Shown: positions 1-8,334 of the stretch, one piece after another
Numbering within the stretch: the first letter of the stretch is position 1
Layout of the letters: every line of letters begins with the position of its first letter
Source: Brevundimonas sp.
GTDB lineage: Bacteria > Pseudomonadota > Alphaproteobacteria > Caulobacterales > Caulobacteraceae
DNA: 64,000 bases
Assembly (NCBI RefSeq): GCF_003248455.1
Contig: NZ_QFNM01000010.1
Location: forward strand, 7,702-71,701
Direction of reading: 5' to 3'
Program-made: the position numbers and the translations under genes
Notes under the pieces: generated by a model
The model's input: the letters and a program-made list of their open reading frames with translations, nothing else
The model's database searches: none
Told to the model about the DNA's origin: nothing

Positions 1-33
1 GTTCATCATCGCGGCGTCGACGGGCGTGGTCAT
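1..33 (-). CDS. Start of a minus-strand gene, probably tolQ (partial)
   Basis: An ATG at 33 reading leftward opens MTTPVDAAMMN and runs off the window edge. A GGAG stands about nine bases upstream of it. The TolQ assignment is inferred only: ybgC, which usually precedes tolQ, lies on the same strand 1.2 kb upstream, and a short N-terminus of this kind would suit TolQ, the inner-membrane motor subunit of the Tol-Pal system. Eleven codons cannot prove it. Confidence 0.3.
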   Translation of the reverse strand, partial: MTTPVDAAMMN

Positions 34-259
34 TCAGGCGCTCCGGGCGGAATCGGGATCGTTCACGCCTGTTCGAACCAGCGGGCGTGACCATTGTGTG
101 GCGTCCGGCCCGTTTAGCGACGACCCGACCGCGCGTCACCTGACAGGCGCGTCATAACGGTTAACAGCGAGTTACTCCGACGCCAGGGATCAGCCGAAAC
201 CGCCGCTTGCGCCCGCCTGCGCGGTTCGTAAGCTGGACCGAACAGACGCCTGGGGTTTC

Positions 260-727
260 ATGCACGCGCGAACCGCCGACATCGACGACGCCCCCGGCCT
301 GAGCCGCGTGCTGCGCGAAATCATCGAACAGACGGGTCGAGACCGGCCGAACGACGAAGCCTTCGTGCTTCGGACCTATATCGCCAATCCGACCGGCGTC
401 CGCTGCACGGTCGCCGTCCGTCCCTCGGGCGAGATTCTGGGTTTCCAGTCGCTGATCCGGGCCGTGGCGTGCAACCCCTACGACGTGCCGGCGGGCTGGG
501 GCGTCATCGGCTCCCACGTCAGCCCCCGCGCGCACCGCCAAGGCGTCGGGACGGCTCTGTTCCAATCCAGCCTGGAGGCGGCCCGGAATGCGGGGCTGGA
601 GAAGATCGACGCCTATATCCGCGCCGATAATCCAGGTGCGCTCGCCTACTATCAGGCTCTGGGTTTCCGCACCTACCGCACCCGAGATGGCGTGGTGCAG
701 AAGGTCTATTCCGTCAGCGCCTCCTGA
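260..727 (+). CDS. GNAT family N-acetyltransferase
   Basis: 155 residues, the usual size of a single GNAT domain that moves an acetyl group from acetyl-CoA to an amine. The acetyl-CoA loop is visible as HRQGVGTALF (about residues 94-103), matching the family's R/Q-x-x-G-x-G/A motif A. It is followed by the C-terminal pattern with NPGALAYYQALGFR, typical of the last helix and strand. The start follows a TGGGG five bases upstream. Substrate is unknown: the amino-acid or small-molecule branch is more likely than the ribosomal one, given the opening LSRVLREIIEQTG. It stands alone on the plus strand between minus-strand genes. Confidence 0.85.
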   Translation: MHARTADIDDAPGLSRVLREIIEQTGRDRPNDEAFVLRTYIANPTGVRCTVAVRPSGEILGFQSLIRAVACNPYDVPAGWGVIGSHVSPRAHRQGVGTALFQSSLEAARNAGLEKIDAYIRADNPGALAYYQALGFRTYRTRDGVVQKVYSVSAS

Positions 728-739
728 GGCCGGCCCGCC

Positions 740-1174
740 CTATTCCGCGCCCGTCCGCCGCGCGTTCGGATCGACCGCCACCGACACCGGGGCGCCGACG
801 CTGATGATGACGCCCTCGTGGCCTTCCTTGGCGATGGAGTAGGTGGCGGCGTCCTTCAGCAGCTGTTCTTCGCAGACCCGGTCGCCTGCGCGGCCCAGTT
901 CGGCGCAGCCGCGCTTGGCCGCATCGGTCCAGCCCAGCACCCGGCGCGTCGCCGCCTCGGCCCGCTTGATCGCCGCCTCGTCTTCGGCGGCCGCCTGGGC
1001 GATCAGGGCCTGACGCGCGCCCTGCTGGTATTGCAGCTCGGCCTGACCCGCCATCTTGCGTTCCCAGACCTTGTAATAGGGACAACCCACCAGGCCGCCG
1101 CCGACCAAAAGCAGCACCAGCAGCACCGAAACCGTCACCGCGCTGGCCGACATATTATAGTTCTGCGTCGTCAT
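740..1174 (-). CDS. Small membrane-anchored protein of unknown function
   Basis: 144 residues. A single hydrophobic segment (about residues 14-33, VTVSVLLVLLLVGGGLVG) follows a short polar N-terminus and ends near a cysteine, so it is either a signal anchor or a poor lipoprotein signal. The rest is an Ala/Glu/Arg-rich helical stretch (residues 40-90, likely coiled coil) and a short C-terminal domain with GVIISVGAPVSVAVDP. It begins 25 bases downstream of ybgC on the same strand, so it may be cotranscribed with ybgC and the Tol genes. I recognise no family. The helical stalk suggests a periplasmic or cytoplasmic partner protein. Confidence 0.6.
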   Translation of the reverse strand: MTTQNYNMSASAVTVSVLLVLLLVGGGLVGCPYYKVWERKMAGQAELQYQQGARQALIAQAAAEDEAAIKRAEAATRRVLGWTDAAKRGCAELGRAGDRVCEEQLLKDAATYSIAKEGHEGVIISVGAPVSVAVDPNARRTGAE

Positions 1175-1198
1175 GATCTTTTCCCCGTTCGGACGATC

Positions 1199-1660
1199 CT
1201 AGTCGGCGATCCCGCTCGCCGCCAGCCACGGCGTCACCTTCTCGACCAGCCCCTTCGACGGTCTGCGCGGCCGGCCGTCCAGATGGATGCACACGGCCGT
1301 CACCTCGGCCCGGCACAAGACCTCGCCCGCCCGTTCCACGCTCTGGCGGATGATCAGCCGCACACCCTTCACCTGCTCATAGACGGTGCGCACCACCAGG
1401 GCGTCGTCGATGCGCGCGGGCTTGAGGTATCTGATATTTAACTCCGACACTACGAAGGCCAGCGGCTCGGCCTCCTCCAGCAGGTCGGCGTGCCCCACCC
1501 CTATGGCGCGCAGGAAGTCGGACCGCCCCCGCTCGAAATAGCGCACATAGTTGGCGTGATAGACCAGGCCGGTGAAATCGGTGTCCTCGTAATAGACGCG
1601 CACCGGCAGCAGGTGCTCTCGCCCGTCGAATCGGCCAGCCGTGGGTTGGTCCTGGGTCAT
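1199..1660 (-). CDS. ybgC: YbgC-type acyl-CoA thioesterase (4HBT, hotdog fold)
   Basis: 153 residues. The pattern YYEDTDFTGLVYHANYVRYFERGR (residues 23-46) is the signature of YbgC thioesterases: the Asp of DTD is the catalytic acid, followed by the H-A-N-Y helix start. The family hydrolyses acyl-CoA thioesters in the cytoplasm, is linked to phospholipid synthesis, and is normally encoded first in the tol-pal operon. Here the Tol genes are not directly downstream: an unknown membrane protein and an opposite-strand GNAT gene come between. An N-terminal extension of about 15 residues precedes the domain. Confidence 0.9.
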   Translation of the reverse strand: MTQDQPTAGRFDGREHLLPVRVYYEDTDFTGLVYHANYVRYFERGRSDFLRAIGVGHADLLEEAEPLAFVVSELNIRYLKPARIDDALVVRTVYEQVKGVRLIIRQSVERAGEVLCRAEVTAVCIHLDGRPRRPSKGLVEKVTPWLAASGIAD

Positions 1661-1686
1661 GACGCCAATCTAGCGCAAGGCGCGGC

Positions 1687-2094
1687 TCAGCGCGCCCCCG
1701 CCAAACGCCCCTCCGCGCCTCCCGCCGTCCGGGTCGGCGCGGCCATGAAGCCGGGGCAATACCGCTCCCGCATCTCGCGGAACTCGGTCGGCAGGGGATC
1801 GTCGCTGAACAGGATGCGGTTGGGAATGGAGACGAAGGCGGTCGCCGGGGCGCCGGGTCCGCGTCCGATATAGCCGCACACCGCCCGCCTCTGTCCCGGC
1901 TCGGAATAGCGCAGTTCAGCGCCCGGTCCCGCCTGGAGACGGATCTGTCGCATCACGCGCTGGTCCGCCGGCTCGGGCGGCGGCGCGCCCTCGGGCCACG
2001 CCATCAGCCAGACCCCGATCGCGCACAGGCCCAGCAGACCCGCGGCCAGGATCAGGGCCAATGTCCGTCGCCGGCGCAGGGACGGGTCGCGCAT
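1687..2094 (-). CDS. Single-pass membrane protein of unknown function
   Basis: 135 residues from the ATG at 2094, chosen because longer starts overlap the upstream hydrolase. The N-terminus MRDPSLRRRRT is strongly basic and is followed by a hydrophobic span (LALILAAGLLGLCAIGVWLMAW), then a proline-rich linker and an extracytoplasmic domain of about 90 residues with two cysteines (CGYIGRG and YCPGF). The gene lies four bases downstream of the frameshifted hydrolase, so the two are probably cotranscribed. No family is recognised. Confidence 0.65.
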   Translation of the reverse strand: MRDPSLRRRRTLALILAAGLLGLCAIGVWLMAWPEGAPPPEPADQRVMRQIRLQAGPGAELRYSEPGQRRAVCGYIGRGPGAPATAFVSIPNRILFSDDPLPTEFREMRERYCPGFMAAPTRTAGGAEGRLAGAR

Positions 2095-2098
2095 CGCC

Positions 2099-3570
2099 TC
2101 AGCCCGCCTCTGCGGTCTCGATGAAGTCCAGCGGCGCATCCGCCGCCGGCAGGCAGCTTCGGTCAACCGGCTTGGACGGATCGCGCAGGAAGTCGCGCGC
2201 CATCTTTCGCGTGCAGGGGCTGGCGTTGATGACCCCGTGGGTGGCGTTGGTCACGATCACCACCTGGCTGTTCGAATAGCCCTTGGCCGCCGCCTCGGTC
2301 AGGGGCGGCGGACAGCCCGGGTCGATCTCGGCGGCGACGAACAGAGTCGGGATGTCGGTCTTGACCGGCAGGTTCTCGATGGGCGCGGCCGGGGTCTCGC
2401 CCACCGCCTCGCACACGTCGAACAGACGCGACAGGGACGGGACCAGCACCTCCGCCACCGGATCGCCGGCCGCGCCCGCCGCCAGCCGCGCCCTGGATTC
2501 GAACGGCAGTTCCTCCTTGCACAGATGCGCCATATGCTGGCCCTCGGTGTAATAGGTGCTGTCCTCGGCGATGGCGGCGACGGGCGACAGGTCGCGGGCG
2601 ATGATCTTCTCCAGATCGGCCGGCAGACGCCGCACCCCCATCCGATCGTAGGTGGTGTCCATCAGAAAGGCCGACAGGTCGTCGACGGTGAACCGCGTCC
2701 CGTCCCTGCCCGCACCGGCCCCGCCAGCCATTTGCGCGCCTCGGCCTCGAACCGGGCCTGAAGATTCGGATGCCGCGCCGCACAGGCGGCCTGCGCCTGG
2801 CATTTGCCCAGAATGGTCTTCACCGCCGCCGAGACCTGCTCGGGCGTGCCGACGGCCCAGTTGCCCTCGGGCGGCCAGGGGCTGTCCATCACCGCCGCCC
2901 GCACGATCTGCGGCTGATGGGTGATGACCGCCGCCTCGATGCGCGGGCCATAGGAGCCGCCCCACAGGTCGATCTTGTCGTATCCCAGCACCTGGGCCAG
3001 ATCGCGCACGTCGTCGGCGATGACGGCGGCGTTGTACTGGTTCAGGTCTATCCCTTGCGCCTGATAGGCCTTCAGACAGGCGATCAGCCCGTCGCGGTCC
3101 TTGTCCGACGGCGGCCCCGCATCGGTCAGCTGCACGCCCGGACAGTCCATCGACGGATCGCCCGCCCCGCCGCCCCTCTGGTCGAACAGAACCACGTCCT
3201 GATCCACGGCCATCAGATCCGGCCGCTGCGACAGGGCGCGAAGGATGGCGCCTGCCCCCGGCGTCATCGCCCCGCCCGGTCCGCCATGGAACATGAAGAC
3301 CGGCGGCAGGGTCCCACCCGACGCGTCGCGATAGGGTTGACTGGCCTTCAGCACCACCACCGCCACGTCGATGCGCCGGTCGCTGGCTGCGCCCCGCGCC
3401 TCGTCCACCGTCAGGGCGCCGCACCGCACCTCGCGCACGCCTGCGGGCCAATCGGCGGGACAGGGCTTTTCGGTGAAGACCGGATCGGCCGCCCGGGCCG
3501 GCGTCAACGCCGCTCCGCCGCTCCACAATCCAAGGCTCAGAACCAATGCCGCGAAAGGACGAAAGATCAT
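2099..3570 (-). pseudogene. Secreted alpha/beta hydrolase (TAP-like peptidase) split by a frameshift
   Basis: Two overlapping frames together make one alpha/beta hydrolase of roughly 490 residues. The 5' frame starts at 3570 (MIFRPFAALVLSLGLW, a signal peptide ending near ARAAD) and carries the oxyanion strand FMFHGGPGG, the DQRGGG loop and the nucleophile elbow GGSYG. The 3' frame carries the TAP-like C-terminal part with the acid (AAEIDPGCPP) and the histidine (NATHGVI). The reading frame changes between about 2700 and 2720, in a GC-rich run after KWLAGPVRA. One missing base or two extra bases would explain it. The nucleophile is therefore separated from the other two catalytic residues. 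A sequencing error is possible. Known relatives are proline iminopeptidase or tripeptidyl aminopeptidase-like. Confidence 0.8.
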
Positions 3571-3624
3571 GGGGCGCTCCGCTATCGCCCGAGCAAACGC
3601 CGATCCGCCCCGCCTTGGCAACGC

Positions 3625-4662
3625 CTATTCGAACAGGTCGCCGGGGACCGGCCCCGCGACGGGCGGCGGCGGCGCGCTCAGTCCCAGGTGGGCATAGGCC
3701 TTGGCGCAGGCGACCCGGCCGCGCGGCGTTCGCATGATGAAGCCCTGCTGAAGCAGATAGGGTTCGATCACGTCCTCGACGGCGTCGCGCGCCTCGGCGA
3801 TGGCGGCGGCCAGGGTGTCCATCCCCACCGGCCCCCCGCCATAGTTCTCGATCAGCGCCTTCAGGAAACGGCGGTCCAGGCTGTCTAGCCCGGATTCGTC
3901 CACTTCCAGCCGCGCCAGCGCGCGCGCCGACGCCGCCCTGGTGATCGTCTCGCAGCCGTCGGCGTCGGCGAAGTCCCGCACCCGGCGCAGCAGCCGCCCG
4001 GCGATGCGCGGCGTGCCCCGCGCCCGGCGCGCGATCTCCAGCGCGCCGCCCTCGTCTATGCCGGCCCCCATCTTTCTCGCCGTGCCCCGCACCACGGCGG
4101 TCAGTTCTTCGGGGCTGTAGAACTCCAGCCGCAGCGGGATGCCGAACCGGTCCCTCAGCGGCGTGGCCAAGAGGCCCGCCCGCGTCGTCGCCCCGACCAG
4201 GGTGAAGGGCGCCAGGTCGATCCGCACGCTACGCGCCGACGGACCCTCGCCGATGATCAGGTCCAGCACATGGTCCTCCATCGCCGGATAAAGAATCTCC
4301 TCGACCTGGGGGCTGAGCCGGTGGATTTCGTCGATGAACAGGACGTCTCGCGGCTCGAGGTTCGTCAGGATCGCCGCCAGATCGCCCGCCTTGGCAAGGA
4401 TCGGTCCCGAGGTCGCCCGGAACCCGACGCCCAGTTCGCGCGCCACGATCTGGGCCAGGGTCGTCTTGCCCAGGCCGGGAGGGCCGAACAGCAGCACATG
4501 GTCCAGCGCCTCGCCCCGGTTCCGGGCGGCGTCGATGAAAACCTTCAGATTGCCCTTGGCCTGCGACTGGCCGACGAATTCCGCCAGCGTCTGCGGCCGC
4601 AGCGCCCGGTCATAGGCTTCGCCGGGGGCCGACGCAGGGGAGATGATGCGGTCTTCGGTCAT
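3625..4662 (-). CDS. ruvB: Holliday junction branch migration helicase RuvB
   Basis: 345 residues from the ATG at 4662 (MTEDRIISP). RuvB is the AAA+ motor that drives branch migration of Holliday junctions with RuvA. Visible motifs are Walker A GPPGLGKTT, Walker B DEIHR, sensor/arginine-finger stretch GATTRAGLL, DRFGIPLRLEFY, and the C-terminal winged helix (GGPVGMDTLA, IEPYLLQQGFI, RTPRGR). It is the last gene of ruvC-ruvA-ruvB. An inverted-repeat element separates it from ruvA, and the 20 bases before its ATG hold no AG-rich ribosome site, so its translation may depend on coupling or on the repeat structure. Confidence 0.97.
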   Translation of the reverse strand: MTEDRIISPASAPGEAYDRALRPQTLAEFVGQSQAKGNLKVFIDAARNRGEALDHVLLFGPPGLGKTTLAQIVARELGVGFRATSGPILAKAGDLAAILTNLEPRDVLFIDEIHRLSPQVEEILYPAMEDHVLDLIIGEGPSARSVRIDLAPFTLVGATTRAGLLATPLRDRFGIPLRLEFYSPEELTAVVRGTARKMGAGIDEGGALEIARRARGTPRIAGRLLRRVRDFADADGCETITRAASARALARLEVDESGLDSLDRRFLKALIENYGGGPVGMDTLAAAIAEARDAVEDVIEPYLLQQGFIMRTPRGRVACAKAYAHLGLSAPPPPVAGPVPGDLFE

Positions 4663-4671
4663 CGGGCGCCC

Positions 4672-4817
4672 GAGTGGCGAGTGGCGAGTGGCGAGTGACG
4701 AGTGAAAAGTGAGCAAAGCAGCGAGCGAATTGGCGCGACGCGCACCGACGCCAGGTTCACTCCTTGCTCACTCGCACTTTTCACGTCTCGCCACTCGCCA
4801 CTCGCCACTCGCCACTC
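4672..4817. repeat. Imperfect inverted repeat between ruvA and ruvB (MITE-like, gene-less)
   Basis: The outer arms are tandem 7-bp units: GAGTGGC three times plus a GAGTGAC variant on the left (4672-4699), and GCCACTC four times on the right (4790-4817). Inside them lie two facing copies of a roughly 30-bp sequence (4695-4726 and, reversed, 4755-4784) built around GTGAGCAAGG. This sequence also bounds the four-helix-bundle gene at 57143-57574 (24/30 identical to each of those ends by eye). About 30 bases separate the inner arms. The element fills nearly the whole 160-bp gap and sits five bases after the ruvA stop and ten before the ruvB start. Confidence 0.85.
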
Positions 4818-4822
4818 CAAAA

Positions 4823-5440
4823 TCACCGCCCCAACTCCTGCAGGGCCGCGCGGATCACCGCCGACAGATCGGCCTCCTCGCCCAGCCGGATCAGGGCCTG
4901 GTCGACTGCCCGGCGCGCATTGACCTCGACCAAGCCCAGGCCCAGCAGGGCCGAGACCGCCTCGCCGGTCAGCGACGGCGGGGGCGGCGCGACCTCGACG
5001 TGCATCCCCGGCGCATGGGTAGCAAAGCTGACCTCGCCCAGCGCCTTGCCCTTCAGTTCGGTGACGATCCGCAGCGCCAGTTTCGGCCCCACGCCGTTGG
5101 CCCGCGCCACCGCCGCCTTGTCCTCGCGCGCCACCGCCCCGGCCAGCTCGCCCGGCGGCAGCACGTCCAGCACCGCCAGCGCCGCCTTCGGGCCCACCCC
5201 CTGGATGGCCAGCAGGGTCGCAAAGGCCCGCCGTTCGTCGCGCGTCAGAAAGCCGTACAGACGCGGCCCCGCGTCCTCGCTCCATTGCGAATGGATGTGA
5301 AGCGTCGCCTCGTCGCCCGGCGCCGGCAGCCGCCCCAGGGTCCGCGTCCCGCACGTCGCCACATAGCCCACGCCCGCGCAGTCGATCAGGCAGTCCGCCT
5401 CCCCGACCTCGGCCAGCACCCCTCTCAAACGCCCGATCAC
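4823..5440 (-). CDS. ruvA: Holliday junction DNA-binding protein RuvA
   Basis: 205 residues, normal length. RuvA tetramers bind the four-way junction and load RuvB. The N-terminal OB-fold opens MIGRLRGVLAEV and includes HIHSQW.EDAGPRLYGF. Two helix-hairpin-helix motifs are seen at LLAIQGVGPKAALAVL and ARANGVGPKLALRIV. The C-terminal domain that binds RuvB (ALLGLGLVEVNARRAVD) is present. Its ATG overlaps the ruvC stop by four bases, which indicates translational coupling. Confidence 0.97.
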   Translation of the reverse strand: MIGRLRGVLAEVGEADCLIDCAGVGYVATCGTRTLGRLPAPGDEATLHIHSQWSEDAGPRLYGFLTRDERRAFATLLAIQGVGPKAALAVLDVLPPGELAGAVAREDKAAVARANGVGPKLALRIVTELKGKALGEVSFATHAPGMHVEVAPPPPSLTGEAVSALLGLGLVEVNARRAVDQALIRLGEEADLSAVIRAALQELGR

Positions 5441-5955
5441 GCCGCGCCCCGCGTCATCGCTTCCAGCAAGGACCGTTTCCTCAACTGCGCATGGGTGATG
5501 GCCACGGCCAAAGCGTCCGCAGCGTCCGCCTTCACGTCGCCGGCGGTCGGCAGCAAGCGTTTGACCATGAAGGCGATCTGGCTCTTGTCAGCATGGCCGG
5601 CGCCCACCACCGCCTTCTTGATCAGATTCGGCGAATATTCCGCGACCGCCAGCCCCGCCTTGGCCGGCGCCAGCATCACCGCCGCCCGCGCATGGCCCAG
5701 CTTCAGGGTCGAGGATGGGTTCACATTGACGAACACCTCCTCCACCGCCGCCTCCTCGCAGCCGTGGTCGGCGCAGACCGCCCCCACACGGTCCAGCAGA
5801 TGCACCAGCCGTTCGGCGAAGGGCGCCGTCTCGGGCGGCGTCACCACCCCGTGCGCGATCCAGCGCAGCCGTGACCCTTCGGCCGCGATCACCCCCCATC
5901 CGGTGCGCCGAAGGCCCGGGTCCAGGCCGATGATTCTGATCGGTTCGTTCGCCAT
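5437..5955 (-). CDS. ruvC: Crossover junction endodeoxyribonuclease RuvC
   Basis: 172 residues. RuvC cuts Holliday junctions symmetrically as a dimer using an RNase H-like fold. The four acidic catalytic residues can be assigned: D12 (IGLDPG), E72 (AVEEVF), D144 and D147 (KADAADALA). The motif NPSSTLKLGHARA matches the family. It is the first gene of the ruvCAB operon, which lies directly downstream of an unrelated MgtC-like gene after a 46-base gap. Confidence 0.97.
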   Translation of the reverse strand: MANEPIRIIGLDPGLRRTGWGVIAAEGSRLRWIAHGVVTPPETAPFAERLVHLLDRVGAVCADHGCEEAAVEEVFVNVNPSSTLKLGHARAAVMLAPAKAGLAVAEYSPNLIKKAVVGAGHADKSQIAFMVKRLLPTAGDVKADAADALAVAITHAQLRKRSLLEAMTRGAA

Positions 5956-6001
5956 CCGTTCCCCTCATGCCGCAAAGAGGGTTAGCGGGCAATGAACGGT
6001 T

Positions 6002-6700
6002 TCAGTCGTCGCGCGGGTCCAGCCGATAGGCGACCACGCCAGGGATGGCGCACAGCTGTTCGGCCAGCCGCTTCAGCTGGCCCTCCTCCGCCGCTTTCAG
6101 CCGCCAGCTGCGCCGCACCTTCGCGCCGTCGTCGAACAGTTCGAAACGGTCGTGGCGCGCGTCGGCGTCTATGGCTTTCAGCGCCGTCTCGACGGCCGGT
6201 TCGGGCGACGCCTCGCGCCGCTCCCAACAGATTTCGACATCCACCACCGTCCGCGCCGGCAGCCGTCCGCTGATCAGCCGCAGTCCGACCAGGATCGCCG
6301 CCGTCACCCCCGTCGCCGCCGCGCCCAACGCATAGAGACCCGCGCCGAACAGCAGGCCGATGGCCGAGGTGATCCATAGGGACGCCGCCGTCGTCAGGCC
6401 GTGGATCGAAAACCCGGTGCGGAAGATCACCCCCGCGCACAGGAAGCCGATGCCGGTCAGCACCCCGTGCGCCATGCGCGTCGGATCGGTGACGATGTTC
6501 TCGTCCGGCAGGGCGCGGAACGCCCAGTCCGCCTGCGACATGGCCGCCACCATCAGCAGCGCCGAGGCCAGGCTGACCAGGATATGGGTGCGCAGGCCCG
6601 CCGCCCGCCCGCGCCATTCGCGTTCGAAGCCGATCACCCCGCCCGCGACCAGCGCGCCCAGGATCGGCAGGACCGCGCCTTCAAGACTGCCCAGATTCAT
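6002..6700 (-). CDS. MgtC/SapB family membrane protein
   Basis: 232 residues. Several hydrophobic spans cover the first 145 residues, with the family hallmarks GFEREWRGRAAGLRTHILVSLASAL and GIGFLCAGVIFR, then TTAASLWITSAIGLLFGAG. A soluble C-terminal domain of about 80 residues follows (ACT-like in MgtC relatives). Family members sit in the inner membrane and are tied to Mg2+ limitation or acid survival; in several bacteria they inhibit F-type ATP synthase. A substrate-transport role is not established. AAGGCGG immediately precedes the ATG. Confidence 0.9.
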   Translation of the reverse strand: MNLGSLEGAVLPILGALVAGGVIGFEREWRGRAAGLRTHILVSLASALLMVAAMSQADWAFRALPDENIVTDPTRMAHGVLTGIGFLCAGVIFRTGFSIHGLTTAASLWITSAIGLLFGAGLYALGAAATGVTAAILVGLRLISGRLPARTVVDVEICWERREASPEPAVETALKAIDADARHDRFELFDDGAKVRRSWRLKAAEEGQLKRLAEQLCAIPGVVAYRLDPRDD

Positions 6701-6746
6701 CCGCCTTCAACGACGCGGCCAGGCGTCACGTTCCGCACCCGGATGA

Positions 6747-7265
6747 TCAGTCGTGTTCCTCGACATAGGTTTCGGGGTCCTTGTTGACCGGCTTGACCCC
6801 GGTGATGTGCTCGGCCTCGAAGGCAGCGAACTTGACCGCCAGGGCGTGCCGCGTGGCGATGTCGGCGTTGATGCGGAAGTCGGTCAGGCCCTGCCGCTCC
6901 TCCTCGCCCATATGTTTGGAGTTGACCACATTGGCCTCGCCCACCGCCTCGAACCAGGCCTTGGTCCCGACCGCGTGATTTTCCACCGCCTTGACGGCAT
7001 TGCGCAGCTTATTGTGGTCCTCGATGGCGTCCTCGGTCTCGCCCTCGACCGTGCCGTCCTCGGCGTCGTTGGCGCCTTCGCCCTGTTTCAGCAGTTCGGG
7101 ATAGAAGAACCGCTCCTCGGCCTCGGCGTGGACGTCCAAAAAGGCCGACAGCCTCAGCCAGACCGCGCTCAACGCCTCGGTGTCCTTGGGGTCGATCTGC
7201 TCGATGATCGAGAACAGCCGACGCTGTTCGGCATGGTCGTCGAGGATCAGCTGGGTGATGTCCAT
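6747..7265 (-). CDS. Hemerythrin HHE domain protein
   Basis: 172 residues with the di-iron ligand pattern of HHE proteins: H11 (LDDHAEQ), H-x3-E in DVHAEAEERFFYP, then IEDHNKLRNAV and the later SKHMGEEE pair. These proteins bind a non-heme di-iron centre and act in oxygen or nitric oxide sensing and iron-sulfur repair. The C-terminal tail (about 30 residues, ending PETYVEEHD) is acidic and lies outside the bundle. It is monocistronic as far as the sequence shows. Confidence 0.88.
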   Translation of the reverse strand: MDITQLILDDHAEQRRLFSIIEQIDPKDTEALSAVWLRLSAFLDVHAEAEERFFYPELLKQGEGANDAEDGTVEGETEDAIEDHNKLRNAVKAVENHAVGTKAWFEAVGEANVVNSKHMGEEERQGLTDFRINADIATRHALAVKFAAFEAEHITGVKPVNKDPETYVEEHD

Positions 7266-7340
7266 GGGTCGCTCCGGGCGTAACGGTGAAGCCTCGTTAC
7301 GCCCGGCGCCAGACCCGGTTCCGTGAGAACGACTCGCGCC

Positions 7341-7421
7341 CTATTTGGGGATGTGTTCGCGCGAGGCCTCTTCGCCCAAGGCCGCGTCAGCCGCCGCGAT
7401 CAGATCGGCCGCGCCGCCCAT
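7341..7421 (-). CDS. Possible 26-aa translationally coupled micro-ORF after yebC
   Basis: The yebC stop and this ATG share a base (TGATG), a classic re-initiation arrangement. The peptide reads MGGAADLIAAADAALGEEAS and ends REHIPK. It is amphipathic, Ala-rich and acidic, and has no export signal. I have no homologue in mind, and such short frames arise by chance in GC-rich DNA, so this is only a candidate. Confidence 0.25.
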   Translation of the reverse strand: MGGAADLIAAADAALGEEASREHIPK

Positions 7422-8194
7422 CACCCCGCGTATTTGGCGGCGTCCTCGTCTGACACGTCCTCGTTGGAATAGACGGCCGAGACGTCGTCCTCGGCGTCCA
7501 GCGCGTCCAGCAGCTTGAACAGGGTCCCGACCGCCTCGCCCGTGATCGGCACTTCGGACTGGGGCTTCCAGACGATGGCGGTGGACTTGGGATCGCCCAG
7601 CACCTTGGACATGGCCTCGGCCACCTCGTTCAGGTCCTCGTAGGCGGTCCAGATCACATGGCCCGGCGCGTCCTCGTAGATGTCGGGCTTGACCAGGTCG
7701 CTCTCGACGTCCTGGGCGCCGGCCTCGATGGCGGCTTCCATCACCGCGTCCTCGCTGCCTGCCTCGGCCGGATAGACGATCTTGCCGACCTTGTCCCACA
7801 TGAAGGCGACCGAGTTCATCTCGCCCAGCGCCCCCCCGTTCTTCTTGAACGCCGTGCCGATGTTGGACGCCGCGCGGTTGCGGTTGTCGGTCAGGGCTTC
7901 GACGATGATGCCGACCCCGCCCGGACCCCGGCCCTCGTAGCGGACCTCCTCCATCGTATCGACGTCGCCGCCGGCGGCCTTGTTGATGGCGCGCTGGATC
8001 ACGTCCTTGGGCAGGCTTTCGGCCTTGGCGTTGTTGACCGCCAGGCGCAGGCGCGGGTTCGCCGCCGGATCGGGCAGGCCCGACTTGGCCGCCACGGTGA
8101 TGTCGCGCGACAGTTTGGAGAACAGCTTGGAGCGCTGCGCATCGGCGCGCCCCTTGCGGTGCATGATGTTCTTGAATTTCGAATGGCCGGCCAT
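7421..8194 (-). CDS. YebC/TACO1 family protein
   Basis: 257 residues. The N-terminus MAGHSKFKNIMHRKGRADAQRSK is the nearly invariant start of the family, followed by domain II (GGDVDTMEEVRYEGRGPGGVGIIVEALTDNRNRA) and the third domain (TGEAVGTLFKLLDALDAEDDVSAVYSNEDVS). Family members have been described both as DNA-binding regulators (PmpR) and as ribosome-associated factors that relieve stalling, such as on polyproline stretches. The sequence alone does not choose between these. In many alphaproteobacteria yebC lies near ruvC; here four genes separate them. Confidence 0.95.
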   Translation of the reverse strand: MAGHSKFKNIMHRKGRADAQRSKLFSKLSRDITVAAKSGLPDPAANPRLRLAVNNAKAESLPKDVIQRAINKAAGGDVDTMEEVRYEGRGPGGVGIIVEALTDNRNRAASNIGTAFKKNGGALGEMNSVAFMWDKVGKIVYPAEAGSEDAVMEAAIEAGAQDVESDLVKPDIYEDAPGHVIWTAYEDLNEVAEAMSKVLGDPKSTAIVWKPQSEVPITGEAVGTLFKLLDALDAEDDVSAVYSNEDVSDEDAAKYAG

Positions 8195-8334
8195 GGGATC
8201 GTCTTTTGCGCGTTCTGAAACCTTGAGCCGCGCCTCCTAAACGATGGGCGGCATCCTGTCACGATGGGTCGCAGGGGTGGAACCTCGACCGTTTGCGCGT
8301 ATTGATCCCGACGAGACAGACGGAGCGTAAAGTC

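Noticed and set aside
4672..4817. CRISPR-like array from the 7-bp tandem units
   Set aside because: Units are contiguous with no spacers and are inverted on the two sides; no cas genes.
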